DNA from: Thiomicrorhabdus sp. 6S3-12
GTDB taxonomy: Bacteria > Pseudomonadota > Gammaproteobacteria > Thiomicrospirales > Thiomicrospiraceae
Reading direction: 5' to 3'
Length of the DNA: 64,000 nucleotides
Assembly: GCF_017571475.1 (NCBI RefSeq)
Contig: NZ_JAGETW010000001.1
Span: 186,001 to 250,000, forward strand
The stretch's first letter is position 1; the number at the start of each line of letters is the position of its first letter. The notes beneath the pieces are model-generated. The model was not told the origin of the DNA, searched no databases, and saw only the letters and a list, made by a program, of their open reading frames with translations. Made by a program: the position numbers and the translations under genes. Shown here one piece after another: positions 53,779-63,130 of the stretch.

Positions 53779-54723
53779 TCAAACAGGGAAACGGCTGCGG
53801 TTAATGCTTCGCTTACTGTAATCGATCCCGGAAAATTCGGCGAAATCCTGCAGACTCCTTTCGCTTCCCAAACCGAAAGCACCCAACGGCTTACCGTAAT
53901 ACAGCAGATCGGCCATTCTTTGCCGCGCCAAATCCTTTAACTCATACCAGCGGTAATCTCTCTGTGAATCCCATTTCTCGTGCCAATGATGCGAATCGTA
54001 AGCATTGTCCGGCATCTTATAAAGGTGATACAGAGGAATATGCGGCGGGTGAAAAATATCCCAGCCACGGGTAAAGGCACGAATTGCTAGGTTTTGCTCT
54101 TCGCCATGGAAGTATAAACGCGGGTCGTAGGGCACTTCGTCCACAAAACGTCCCCAGGTGAAGATAAAACCGCCTGCCAGATGAAATCCGCGAACCATTT
54201 CGCGCGTCATCAGATGTTCCGCGCGAAAATGCAGAACCGGATCGTCGTCTTTTAGTACTTCCTCCGCCTTTGGTCTTAGCACCAGCACCGTTTCTTCGGA
54301 AGGTTTGGACTTGATTACCGGTTGAGTGCCTTCGAACTCGAAGGCATAAGGATAGGTTGACAGAATCGGCTTGGACGACAGGCGATCAAGCGCATGAAAC
54401 TGCTCGATTAAAACCGAATCCCAGCCCTGTTCGAAATAGGTATGTGAATCGATCTGCAGTAAATAGGTTTCATTCTGGTAAAGCGAAAAAACCAGTGACC
54501 GAGCCCAGGAAACACCTCGACTTTGCACCGGATCGATATGCACATAGCGGATCTGTTTCTGGAACTTGAAACGGCGGATAATATCACTGCGGCTTTGCGG
54601 GTGTTGATCAACCACGCCGAATACCAAGCGTTCCGGTTGATCCGCCTTGGCATAGGCCTGAGCCAGAGTAAACAGCAAAACCGGGTCGACATAAGATGCC
54701 AGAGACACAAAAATCTTATCCAT
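53779..54723 (-). CDS. GlcNAc-transferase-like glycosyltransferase
   Basis: The 314-residue protein resembles the GlcNAc (PF11397-like) glycosyltransferases related to Skp1 N-acetylglucosaminyltransferase (GT60): MDKIFVSLASYVDPVLLFTLAQAYAKA, then the DxD-like QIDSHTYFEQGWD and FHGEEQNLAIRAFTRGWDIFHPP. It is cytoplasmic, with no signal peptide. It lies 14 bases after yajL, on the same strand. Donor and acceptor are unknown. Confidence 0.8.
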   Translation of the reverse strand: MDKIFVSLASYVDPVLLFTLAQAYAKADQPERLVFGVVDQHPQSRSDIIRRFKFQKQIRYVHIDPVQSRGVSWARSLVFSLYQNETYLLQIDSHTYFEQGWDSVLIEQFHALDRLSSKPILSTYPYAFEFEGTQPVIKSKPSEETVLVLRPKAEEVLKDDDPVLHFRAEHLMTREMVRGFHLAGGFIFTWGRFVDEVPYDPRLYFHGEEQNLAIRAFTRGWDIFHPPHIPLYHLYKMPDNAYDSHHWHEKWDSQRDYRWYELKDLARQRMADLLYYGKPLGAFGLGSERSLQDFAEFSGIDYSKRSINRSRFPV

Positions 54724-54737
54724 TCCCGTGACCCTGT

Positions 54738-55292
54738 TTACGCTCTAACCAATCCGGCCTCGACAGTTTGCCGTACATCCGCCCCCTGCAGTTTCTGCAG
54801 AAGATGCAAAGCAAAATCCATTGCTGTCCCCGGGCCTCTGGAGGTAATAACCTGACCGTCTTCCACGACGGCCTCGTTCGAAAACTGCATGTCATGCGCA
54901 GGCTGTTTTTCAATTACCCCCGGATAGCTGGTGGCCTGCTTGCCATCCAGCAAGCCAGCAGAAACCAGAACCTTCGGCGCCGCACAGATTGCGGCCGCCA
55001 AACCGCCCATTGCGACCGTACTTTTGAGTTTTGCAATAATCCGAGAATCCGCCTGCAGATAATCCGCACCTGGCAAACCACCGGGTAGAACGATCAAATC
55101 ATAATGATCATCGATCACTTCATCCAGCGTGCTCTGGGCAACTAATTGCACACCGCGACTTGCGGTGATGGTGGTATTGTCGTCCAGACTAGCGGTCACG
55201 ACCTCTACGCCGCCGCGCACTAGAATATCGATAATGGTAACCGCTTCGAGCTCTTCACACCCTTGTGCCAAAGGAACCAGTACTTTGCTCAT
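54738..55292 (-). CDS. yajL: DJ-1/YajL family protein
   Basis: This 184-residue DJ-1/PfpI protein has conserved E15 and the reactive C103 in AAAICAAPKVL. YajL is described as a protein/nucleotide deglycase and oxidative-stress chaperone, though the deglycase activity is debated. Full length and without signal. Confidence 0.9.
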   Translation of the reverse strand: MSKVLVPLAQGCEELEAVTIIDILVRGGVEVVTASLDDNTTITASRGVQLVAQSTLDEVIDDHYDLIVLPGGLPGADYLQADSRIIAKLKSTVAMGGLAAAICAAPKVLVSAGLLDGKQATSYPGVIEKQPAHDMQFSNEAVVEDGQVITSRGPGTAMDFALHLLQKLQGADVRQTVEAGLVRA

Positions 55293-55333
55293 TTTTCACA
55301 CCCCTATGCCGTTTTTTCATCCTGACAAATAAA

Positions 55334-55365
55334 AAAGCCACCGTCACATTCGTTCGGGTGGCTTT
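55334..55365 (-). terminator. Terminator downstream of ctpA
   Basis: AAAGCCACC / GGTGGCTTT stem flanked by an A run and, on the minus strand, a T run; it closes the ctpA transcript. Confidence 0.85.
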
Positions 55366-55385
55366 ATTTCGCTCATACGCGCTGC

Positions 55386-56735
55386 TTATTTAAGCTGCTG
55401 GGCCAGAATCATGGTTCTGACAATACGCATGGCCTCGCTCAATTCAAAGTCTTTATCCAGCAGCGCTTCCGTTTCCTTGGAAACTCTTTCCTGCTCGGTC
55501 AGTTCTTCTTCCTCTTTATCGCCATTGCCGTTAGACAGGTGCCCGGAAAGATCCTTCTCTTTGATATTACCGATCTTGGACTTTTCGACCTTCTCGACTT
55601 TCAGCAGATCAATCTTCACATCCGGCTGAATCCCTTCGGCCTGAATCGAACGTCCCGACGGCGTAAAATAACGGGCCGTGGTAATTTTCATCGCCGCACC
55701 GTTATTCAGCTGCATCAGCGTCTGCACCGACCCTTTACCAAAGGTATCGCGACCGGCAATAATCGCGCGTTTCTGGTCCTGAAGCGCTCCGGAAACGATT
55801 TCGGAAGCCGAAGCCGAACCTTCATTCACCAGCACGACAATCGGCTTACCTTTCATAAGATCTCCACCCTCGGCTTCGAAACGCATCTGCGAATTGCGAA
55901 TACGTCCTTCGGTGTACACAATCAGTCCGTCGTCAAGGAAAGCGTCGGAAACTTCAACCGCAGCGGTCAGAACACCGCCCGGGTTGTTACGCAGATCCAA
56001 CACCAGACCCGATAAAGGCTTGCCGTTCTCTTTTTCCAAAGTTGAAATCGCTTTACTCAGATCCTGACCGGTACGCACCTGGAACTGGCTGATACGGACA
56101 TAACCGATATCGTCTTTAAGCATACGCTGCTTAACGCTTTTCACCTTGATGATAGCGCGCGTCAATTCGACCGTAAAAGGCGCATCAACACCATCTCGCA
56201 CGACGGTCAATTCGATTTTGGTTCCGGGCTTACCGCGCATAATCTTGACCGCTTCGCTCAAGGTTTTGCCTTTAACCGGTTCTGAACCGAGCTTGATAAT
56301 CAAGTCGCCGGCTTTCATACCCGCTTTCTCGGCAGGAGTATCGTCGATCGGAGAGATGACCTTCACAAAGCCATCTTCCATCCCGACTTCCATCCCTAAG
56401 CCGCCAAACTCGCCTCGCGTATGCTCTTCCATCTCCTTGGCATCGACCGGAGGCAGATAAGCCGAATGCGGATCCAGACTGGAAAGCATGCCGCTGATTG
56501 CGCCTTCAAGCAATTTTTTATCGTCAACCTGATCAACATAATCCGTGGAGATTCTTTCATAGACTTCAACAAAAGCGCGCAGCTCCTGCAAAGGAATGGA
56601 ATTGGTCTGTTGAACAGTCGTTTCGTCGCGATCCGCCCACACAGTGGTTCCGACAGCAATCATAGCCCCAAAGATTACGCCGGTTCCGACCCACATGACT
56701 TGTTTTATTTTCGATATAGCCACAAGGCTCTCCAA
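55386..56735 (-). CDS. ctpA: S41 family carboxyl-terminal processing protease
   Basis: The 449-residue periplasmic protease has an N-terminal signal/anchor (about 8-30), a PDZ domain (GGLGMEVGMEDGFVKVISPIDDTPAEKAG) and the S41 core with catalytic Ser in NEGSASASEIVSGAL and Lys in DTFGKGSVQTL. It trims C termini and degrades tagged envelope proteins. It is longer than the Asp-rich Prc of E. coli is not claimed; length fits the CtpA group. Confidence 0.93.
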   Translation of the reverse strand: MESLVAISKIKQVMWVGTGVIFGAMIAVGTTVWADRDETTVQQTNSIPLQELRAFVEVYERISTDYVDQVDDKKLLEGAISGMLSSLDPHSAYLPPVDAKEMEEHTRGEFGGLGMEVGMEDGFVKVISPIDDTPAEKAGMKAGDLIIKLGSEPVKGKTLSEAVKIMRGKPGTKIELTVVRDGVDAPFTVELTRAIIKVKSVKQRMLKDDIGYVRISQFQVRTGQDLSKAISTLEKENGKPLSGLVLDLRNNPGGVLTAAVEVSDAFLDDGLIVYTEGRIRNSQMRFEAEGGDLMKGKPIVVLVNEGSASASEIVSGALQDQKRAIIAGRDTFGKGSVQTLMQLNNGAAMKITTARYFTPSGRSIQAEGIQPDVKIDLLKVEKVEKSKIGNIKEKDLSGHLSNGNGDKEEEELTEQERVSKETEALLDKDFELSEAMRIVRTMILAQQLK

Positions 56736-56861
56736 TTAGATAAATCTTCACAATAATCTAGCATTTATAATGTTTTAAACCACAGGATTCAAGTTTGTTC
56801 GCCATTTTTCCACAAAAAAATATTAGCAACTCATAAAATATCCTTGAGGTGACTTATTCAG

Positions 56862-56881
56862 GTAAGTTCTATAGAATTTAC
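56862..56881 (+). promoter_or_regulatory. 20-base near-perfect palindrome upstream of the ArsR gene
   Basis: GTAAGTTCTATAGAATTTAC is a palindrome with one mismatched pair and a perfect 10-base core. It lies 41 bases before the ArsR start and is a natural candidate for the repressor operator. Confidence 0.55.
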
Positions 56882-56922
56882 ATAAATTTTCAGTAATATC
56901 GTTATATAGTGAATTGATCAGA

Positions 56923-57240
56923 ATGAGTGAAGAAAACGTCCCATTTGAAATGAAAGAAGACAATATCAATAAAGCCTCTAAAGCATTAAAAGCGATGGGG
57001 CATCCTCTTAGGCTGAAAATTCTTTGTGTTATCGGACAAAACGAATTGCCTGTAATGGAAATTGTCAAGCAAGTGGGTACAACTCAAAGTAACATTTCCC
57101 AACACATCGATATTCTGCGTGAAAAAGAGATTATCACCTCCCGCCGGGAAGGCAGCAAAATCCTTTGCCGAGTCCGCGATCATAACATTCTCACTCTAAT
57201 GAGTGCGATGCAGCAGACTTTCTGCCCGACCGAAAGCTAA
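56923..57240 (+). CDS. ArsR-family repressor, BigR/SqrR/YgaV-like
   Basis: The 105-residue winged-helix protein (ATG 56923; an in-frame TTG at 56914 is upstream) has MGHPLRLKILCVIG and the recognition helix TTQSNISQHIDILREKEII. It lacks the CxC arsenic motif. It has C35 and C101, 66 residues apart, the same spacing as the persulfide-sensing pairs of SqrR (41/107) and BigR (42/108); C82 is an extra cysteine. Regulation by sulfide or polysulfide is inferred. It is divergent from ctpA. Confidence 0.82.
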   Translation: MSEENVPFEMKEDNINKASKALKAMGHPLRLKILCVIGQNELPVMEIVKQVGTTQSNISQHIDILREKEIITSRREGSKILCRVRDHNILTLMSAMQQTFCPTES

Positions 57241-57332
57241 TATAATTCTGCTCTCGGTTCAAAGCGAAAGGCAACGTCAGCCTAACGCTTAAACGCCCAT
57301 TTTCTACAAATGTTTATCATACCGTGGAAGCA

Positions 57333-58166
57333 TTAAGCACCGTTCAGATTCATACGCAGATCAAACTGCGCTCTTGCCGCCTGAAGCTGGTCGGATCTCT
57401 GCGCTAAATTAGCGGCCTCAACCGGAGTTGACCGATTCTCCATCTGCGCCGTTTCAGCCTTAGGAAGAATAGTAGTCGCCGTTTCCATACGAGAATCACT
57501 GTCAGAATCCTGCATGGAATCGGCTTCCCTTATCTCAGAAGATTCAGCTGTATCGCCATAACTCTCTGTCGTTTGCCGAGCCATTTCCGCGCGTGCCTGC
57601 ATCATCATCTGTGAAGCTGCAGATGCAACCCGCATATCTTGCGCAGAAGGTTCGGCTGGCGCCAAGGCAGCATTTTGTATCACTATCGCTTTTTGCAGAG
57701 TCGCTTCCGGATTATTGGCCACGGCCGAAGTATCTATGCCAACTTCTCCACCAATAGCATAGCGTTTACCATCCGGACCTGTCTGATAGGTAAAACTCAT
57801 TCCCCGTGCATAGGCTCCGGCAACACTTAAGTGTGCCATTTCATGCGCCCGCACTTCCCTATCACGAGATTTCAGCTGACTGATCACCTGTTCGACTTGC
57901 TGCTGACTGAGTCGCTGCTCTTGGGTCTCTTGAGGTGCCTGATTGCCGGAAACAGTCTGCTGCGGCTGATCGGAAACGGTTTCCCGATCCGGCACTCGCT
58001 GCGAAGGCTGAGATTTTAGGTTCTGTTCTGCGGCAGAATTCGTTTTCGAAGACAGCAAGTCCGCAGCACTTTCCTGAGGCAGCACTTTACCCTGTCCGGT
58101 AAAAGCCGAACTTAAAGGTATCAAAGTTGCAGGTTGTGATGAGACAGTGCTGAATGAAATCGCCAT
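57333..58166 (-). CDS. SprA-related putative metalloprotease (CJM1_0395-like)
   Basis: The 277-residue protein has a Gln/Ser-rich N-terminal half and a conserved core RDREVRAHEMAHLSVAGAYA with a zincin-like HExxH-type HEMAH, then GPDGKRYAIGGEV and LQKAIVIQNAALAPAEPSAQD, diagnostic of the SprA-related family. There is no signal peptide. Proteolytic activity is predicted from the motif only. It is divergent from the YjfB-like gene; both proteins begin with MAIS. Confidence 0.82.
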   Translation of the reverse strand: MAISFSTVSSQPATLIPLSSAFTGQGKVLPQESAADLLSSKTNSAAEQNLKSQPSQRVPDRETVSDQPQQTVSGNQAPQETQEQRLSQQQVEQVISQLKSRDREVRAHEMAHLSVAGAYARGMSFTYQTGPDGKRYAIGGEVGIDTSAVANNPEATLQKAIVIQNAALAPAEPSAQDMRVASAASQMMMQARAEMARQTTESYGDTAESSEIREADSMQDSDSDSRMETATTILPKAETAQMENRSTPVEAANLAQRSDQLQAARAQFDLRMNLNGA

Positions 58167-58281
58167 CGTTTTACAAAACCGTTAAAAATCACAGTCGATA
58201 AATTGATTATAATAAAAACGGTTGGACTTGATAAATAAAAGTCACTTACGAATCATAGACTTAGTTTTTCGGAGGTCTATT

Positions 58282-58494
58282 ATGGCGATTTCTACAGACG
58301 GATCAGTGAATGCGTTGCAGATGCAACCGGCTTATGGTCAGCAGCAGGCGCAAGTCGGCATGCTGAAAAAATCCATTGACCTGCAAAGCCAGGCAGCAAT
58401 GATGCTAATCAACAGCATTCCGCAAGTTTCACAAGTTTCCAGCAATCCGACACCGCAGGGAAATCTGGGACAGAATATCGACGTCAAAGCTTGA
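58282..58494 (+). CDS. YjfB-family putative motility protein
   Basis: A 70-residue protein with ribosome site GGAGG begins MAISTDGSVNALQMQ. It has QAQVGMLKKSIDLQSQAAMMLINSIP and ends GQNIDVKA, the pattern of the YjfB motility family. An upstream in-frame start at 58222 is not needed. The family is linked to flagellar regulons by association; mechanism unknown. Confidence 0.78.
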   Translation: MAISTDGSVNALQMQPAYGQQQAQVGMLKKSIDLQSQAAMMLINSIPQVSQVSSNPTPQGNLGQNIDVKA

Positions 58495-58516
58495 GTGGCT
58501 CGAGCAAGAAAACGAC

Positions 58517-58553
58517 AAAACCGATCAGTCTTACATAAAACTGACCGGTTTTT
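58517..58553 (+). terminator. Bidirectional terminator between the yjfB-like gene and glmS
   Basis: AAAACCG-ATCAGT pairs with ACTGA-CCGGTTTT, with A and T runs on the flanks, between convergent genes. Confidence 0.85.
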
Positions 58554-58568
58554 CTCGCAACGCCTGCC

Positions 58569-60422
58569 TTACTCGACCGTTACCGATTTAGCCAGATTAC
58601 GCGGCTGATCGACGTCGGTACCCTTTATCAGGGCAACATGATAGCTCAATAATTGCAGCGGGATATTGAAGGTGATCGGCGCGGTAATCCGTCCGACATT
58701 AGTGGTCGCCTTAACGACATGAAAATTATCATTATCACTGCTGACACAAGAACCTTCGTCTTCAAAAACAATCATCTGACCGCCACGCGCCTTAACTTCC
58801 TGAAGATTGGATTTCAATTTCTCCAGTAACTCGTCCTTCGGAGCGATGGCAACCACAGGAATCTGCTCGTCGATCAACGCCAGAGGACCGTGTTTCAACT
58901 CGCCCGCCGGATAGGCTTCAGCATGAATATAGCTAATCTCTTTAAGCTTGAGCGCCCCTTCCATGGCAATCGGGAACATGGTTCCTCGCCCGAGGAAAAG
59001 AGCGCTGGTTTTATCCGCAAAGGAGAGCGCGATCTCTTTGATCGTCTCTTCATGCTTAAGCGCATTCTGAATCAGCGTCGGAAGCTTTTGCAGCCCATGA
59101 ACAATGGTTTTTTCGCGTTGTTCCGTCAAACGCTTCTGTACCTGACCGATAGCGGTCATTAACAGGGCAAGCGCAACCAATTGAGTGGTAAACGCCTTGG
59201 TCGATGCCACACCGATTTCCGGACCGGCGTGCGTCAGGAATACCAGATTCGACTCACGCGTCAAACTTGATTCCGGCGCATTACAGATTGTCAGGGAAGC
59301 GATTCCCGGAAATTGCTGTTTGGCTTCTCGTAAAGCCGCCAGAGTATCGGCCGTTTCGCCGGACTGACTGATGGTAACCAGCAAGGTTTTATTGCGAATC
59401 ACCGGGTGGCGATAGCGGAATTCGCTGGCAACCTCGACCGAGCAAGGCAATCCGATGATGTCCTCAAACCAGTATCTCGCCACCATTCCGGCATGGTAGC
59501 TGGTACCGCAGGCAATGATTTGAATATTCTCAATCTCGGAAAAAATGCTTTCCGCGCGATGACCGAATGCGGAAACCAGAACCGAAGAATCCGTTATACG
59601 CCCCTGCAAAGTATCGACAACCGCCTGCGGCTGCTCGAAAATCTCTTTGTGCATATAGTGTCGGTGCTCGCCAAGCTCGACAGAGTGGCTGCTTAAAGTG
59701 GAGGTTACAATCGAACGCTCAACCGGCTCGCCGTCTTTATCGAAAATCTGCAACTGATCGCGGCGGATGCTGGCGACATCTCCTTCATCCAGGAAAATAA
59801 ATTGCTGCGTCACCGGCAGGAGTGCAGAGACATCCGAGGCGATAAAGAATTCACCGATACCGACGCCGATCACCAAAGGGCTGCCGTAACGGGTCGCCAC
59901 TAACAGATCCGGCTCATCCAGCGCAATCACACCCAAAGCATAAGCACCTTCCAGATGTTCCACAGTGGCTTGCACGGCCTTCAGCAAGTCGCCGTCAGCT
60001 TTATCTAATTCGGAGTCCAGACAGTGGGCAACTACTTCAGTATCGGTTTCAGAGGTAAAGCGATAGCCCTGCTCAATCTGTTTTTCTTTCAGCTCGGCAA
60101 AATTTTCAATAATGCCGTTATGCACTACGGCAACGCGATTGTTACAGATATGCGGGTGTGCATTCTGCTCGGCCGGAATTCCATGGGTTGCCCAACGGGT
60201 ATGCGCAATGCCAATTTGTCCTTGAAACGGGTGTTCCGAGCGTTCGATCTTATCATTTAACTGTCGAATCTTACCAATTGAGCGCACTCGCTCGATTTCT
60301 CCCTCTGAACTGATCAAGGCAATACCGGACGAGTCATAGCCACGATATTCAAGACGACGTAAACCCTCAAGTAGAATTGGAGTCAGATTCCTTTCCGTGA
60401 CTCCCCCAACAATTCCGCACAT
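58569..60422 (-). CDS. glmS: Glutamine-fructose-6-phosphate aminotransferase (isomerising)
   Basis: GlmS makes glucosamine-6-phosphate, the entry step to peptidoglycan and LPS amino sugars. The 617 residues start MCGIVGG (nucleophile Cys2), with the glutaminase half (about 1-240) and two SIS domains (TISQSGETADTLAALR; GRGTMFPIAMEGALKLKEISYIHAEAYPAGELKHGP), ending LAKSVTVE. Complete. No glmS ribozyme leader is evident upstream. Confidence 0.97.
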   Translation of the reverse strand: MCGIVGGVTERNLTPILLEGLRRLEYRGYDSSGIALISSEGEIERVRSIGKIRQLNDKIERSEHPFQGQIGIAHTRWATHGIPAEQNAHPHICNNRVAVVHNGIIENFAELKEKQIEQGYRFTSETDTEVVAHCLDSELDKADGDLLKAVQATVEHLEGAYALGVIALDEPDLLVATRYGSPLVIGVGIGEFFIASDVSALLPVTQQFIFLDEGDVASIRRDQLQIFDKDGEPVERSIVTSTLSSHSVELGEHRHYMHKEIFEQPQAVVDTLQGRITDSSVLVSAFGHRAESIFSEIENIQIIACGTSYHAGMVARYWFEDIIGLPCSVEVASEFRYRHPVIRNKTLLVTISQSGETADTLAALREAKQQFPGIASLTICNAPESSLTRESNLVFLTHAGPEIGVASTKAFTTQLVALALLMTAIGQVQKRLTEQREKTIVHGLQKLPTLIQNALKHEETIKEIALSFADKTSALFLGRGTMFPIAMEGALKLKEISYIHAEAYPAGELKHGPLALIDEQIPVVAIAPKDELLEKLKSNLQEVKARGGQMIVFEDEGSCVSSDNDNFHVVKATTNVGRITAPITFNIPLQLLSYHVALIKGTDVDQPRNLAKSVTVE

Positions 60423-60556
60423 AGTTATTTTTCTCGTATCAAAATTTACCGCTTATAGTAGCATTTTGCGGCCTAAAGCCCCAACCAAAACCTAGTTATA
60501 AGGTCAAAGATAATTACTGTTCAACCGACCACTTAAAAAAGAGAGACGAATAAACT

Positions 60557-60594
60557 AAAAAAGCAAAGCCGATTCATATCAGCTCTGCTTTTTT
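60557..60594 (-). terminator. Terminator downstream of glgP
   Basis: AAAAAAGCAAAGC pairs with AGCTCTGCTTTTTT with small mismatches and flanking A and T runs, after the glgP stop on the minus strand. Confidence 0.8.
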
Positions 60595-60616
60595 AAGGGG
60601 AATCTTACAGCAATTC

Positions 60617-63130
60617 CTAACAGGCAATGTCAACCGACCCGGTATCGATCGGCGTTAACCCCCAAATCTCGTCGTTATACTGCTGCATGGTACGATCGGT
60701 CGAAAAGATACCGCTGCGCGCGGTATTAACGATACTTTTACGCACCCAGCTTTCGCGATCCTGATAGGCGTGCGCCGCCTGCTCCTGAACGGAAATATAA
60801 CTTTGGAAATCCGCCAAGGTCATCCACGGGTCTTGTGAAGATTTCATCGAACGGATAATCGGATCGAAAATCCTCGGCTCAAACTGATTGAAATGTCCGG
60901 ATTCGAGCAGTCCCATCACCGCCTGCAGATCGTTGCTCTGATCGATAAAGATCTGCGGGTTGTAATAACGGCGCAGTTCTTCCACTTCCGGGGTTTTCAA
61001 ACCGAAAAGGAAAAAGTTTTCTTCACCAACCGTATCCAGAATCTCGACATTGGCTCCATCCAAAGTACCGATGGTTAAAGCGCCGTTCATCATAAACTTC
61101 ATATTGCCGGTACCGGAAGCCTCTTTACCCGCTGTCGAAATCTGCTCGGAGAGATCCGTCCCCGGACAGATGACCTCCATCGCCGAGACTCGGTAATTCG
61201 GAAAGAAGGCCACCTTAAGTTTATCGCCGACATCCGGGTCCCTATTGACCACATCGGCGACATTATTTATCAGCTTGATAATCAACTTCGCCATGGCATA
61301 ACCCGGCGCCGCCTTACCGCCGAAAAGCACCGCTCGATTGGTCCAGTTATCGATTTGGCCACGTTTAATGCGTGAGTACAGATGAATGACATGCAACACA
61401 TTCAGCAATTGGCGCTTATATTCATGAATACGTTTGACCTGAACATCGAACATCGACTCCAGAGGCAGATTTACACCGGTTTCTTCAAAAACCAGATCCG
61501 CCAGGCGCTTTTTGTTCTTCTGCTTTACCTCATGCCAGCGTTTACGGAACATTGCATCCTCGGCCAAAGGCTCAATCTGATGCAAATCCTCCAGGTGTGT
61601 AATCCAATTTTCGCCGATATGTTCTTTCAACAGAGAGCGCATATCCGGGTTACATCCCGCCAACCAGCGACGCTGGGTTACGCCATTGGTTTTATTATTG
61701 AACTTCTCCGGCCAGAGCTGGTAGAAATCATTAAACAGCCCTTCTTTAAGAAGATTGGAATGCAATTCCGCCACGCCGTTGACCGAGTGGCTGCCGACAA
61801 TCGCCAAATAAGCCATAGAAATATTATCATTCTCGTCGACAATCGACATTCGACGCTGTCGTTCCGTATCCGCCGGCCACTTCATAGCGACTTCGGTCAG
61901 AAAACGACGATTGATCTCGTAAATGATATCCAGAGGTCGAGGTAATAACCTCTGGAACAGTTCCCTAGGCCATTTTTCGAGTGCTTCAGGCAACAACGTA
62001 TGGTTGGTATAAGCCATAGTCTGCGTCGTAATGCTCCACGCTTCGTCCCATCCCATACGTTCCTTGTCGACCAGAAGTCGCATAAGTTCGACTACCGCCA
62101 AGCTAGGATGCGTATCATTCAACTGGAAAGCGTTATATTCTGCAAAATCGCTGAAATCGGAACCGTATTTTTCCGTCCATTGCGTCAGTACATCCTGAAG
62201 GGAGGCGGACACCAGAAAATACTGCTGTTTAAGGCGCAACTCCTTACCGTTTTCACTCGAGTCGTTCGGGTACAAGACCTTGGTAATATTCTCCGCTTCC
62301 GATTTTTTCGCAACCGCTTCGTGATAAGAGCCGGCATTAAATTCGGACAGGTCAAAACCTTCCTTAGCCATCGCCCACCATAGTCGCAAAGTATTGACCG
62401 TCTCGTTTTTGAAACCGGGAATAGGGACATCATACGGAATCGCCAATACCACATCGGCATGTTCCCAGTGCGCAATCAGATTGCCGGAAACCGGATCAAT
62501 ATACTCACGCGACTCCCCGCCGAACTTGACCACTTGCGTATATTCCGCCCGCTGAATTTCCCATGGATGCGGGCCAAATCCCAACCAGTGATCCGGCTGT
62601 TCGACCTGATAGCCGTTCTGAATTATTTGCCGGAACATCCCGTATTCATAACGAAGACCATATCCCATTACCGGAAGCTTCAGTGTCGCACAACTGTCCA
62701 TAAAACAGGCGGCCAGACGCCCCAGACCGCCGTTTCCCAAGCCAGCATCGCGTTCGGTATGTTCAATCTCTTCAAAATCCAGACCGAGATCGTAAATCGC
62801 TTTTTCGGTCGCGTTCTCGATACCTAAATTCAATAGATTATTCGTCAGTGAACGGCCGATCAAAAACTCCATTGAAAGGTAGTAAGCCTTTTTGAGTTTT
62901 CCGTTATGATTGTAGGCAGCCCAGGTTCGCTTCCAATGCGTCATCAAGCGATCACGCGTTGCATAGGAAAGCGCTTTGAAAAGATAGTAATCCTCGGAGG
63001 TCAGCTGCCTTCCCAACGTATGACACAAATATTTCAAAAAATCCGCTTCGATCGCGTCTTTGTTCATACCGATATTAGGCAGCATATCGCTGATCACTTC
63101 CAGCCTTTTGGCTTCTATTTCCGTAGGCAT
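60617..63130 (-). CDS. glgP: Glycogen/starch phosphorylase
   Basis: It releases glucose-1-phosphate from alpha-1,4-glucans. The 837 residues include RDAGLGNGGLGRLAACFMDS, LKVAFFPNYRVS and the PLP-lysine region KEASGTGNMKFMMNGALTIGTLDGAN, all intact. The start codon overlaps the glgA stop codon by one base (TGATG), so the two are translationally coupled. Confidence 0.97.
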   Translation of the reverse strand: MPTEIEAKRLEVISDMLPNIGMNKDAIEADFLKYLCHTLGRQLTSEDYYLFKALSYATRDRLMTHWKRTWAAYNHNGKLKKAYYLSMEFLIGRSLTNNLLNLGIENATEKAIYDLGLDFEEIEHTERDAGLGNGGLGRLAACFMDSCATLKLPVMGYGLRYEYGMFRQIIQNGYQVEQPDHWLGFGPHPWEIQRAEYTQVVKFGGESREYIDPVSGNLIAHWEHADVVLAIPYDVPIPGFKNETVNTLRLWWAMAKEGFDLSEFNAGSYHEAVAKKSEAENITKVLYPNDSSENGKELRLKQQYFLVSASLQDVLTQWTEKYGSDFSDFAEYNAFQLNDTHPSLAVVELMRLLVDKERMGWDEAWSITTQTMAYTNHTLLPEALEKWPRELFQRLLPRPLDIIYEINRRFLTEVAMKWPADTERQRRMSIVDENDNISMAYLAIVGSHSVNGVAELHSNLLKEGLFNDFYQLWPEKFNNKTNGVTQRRWLAGCNPDMRSLLKEHIGENWITHLEDLHQIEPLAEDAMFRKRWHEVKQKNKKRLADLVFEETGVNLPLESMFDVQVKRIHEYKRQLLNVLHVIHLYSRIKRGQIDNWTNRAVLFGGKAAPGYAMAKLIIKLINNVADVVNRDPDVGDKLKVAFFPNYRVSAMEVICPGTDLSEQISTAGKEASGTGNMKFMMNGALTIGTLDGANVEILDTVGEENFFLFGLKTPEVEELRRYYNPQIFIDQSNDLQAVMGLLESGHFNQFEPRIFDPIIRSMKSSQDPWMTLADFQSYISVQEQAAHAYQDRESWVRKSIVNTARSGIFSTDRTMQQYNDEIWGLTPIDTGSVDIAC

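Noticed and set aside
61382-61945. A 187-codon plus-strand frame inside glgP
   Set aside because: It is fully antisense to glgP, with no family resemblance.
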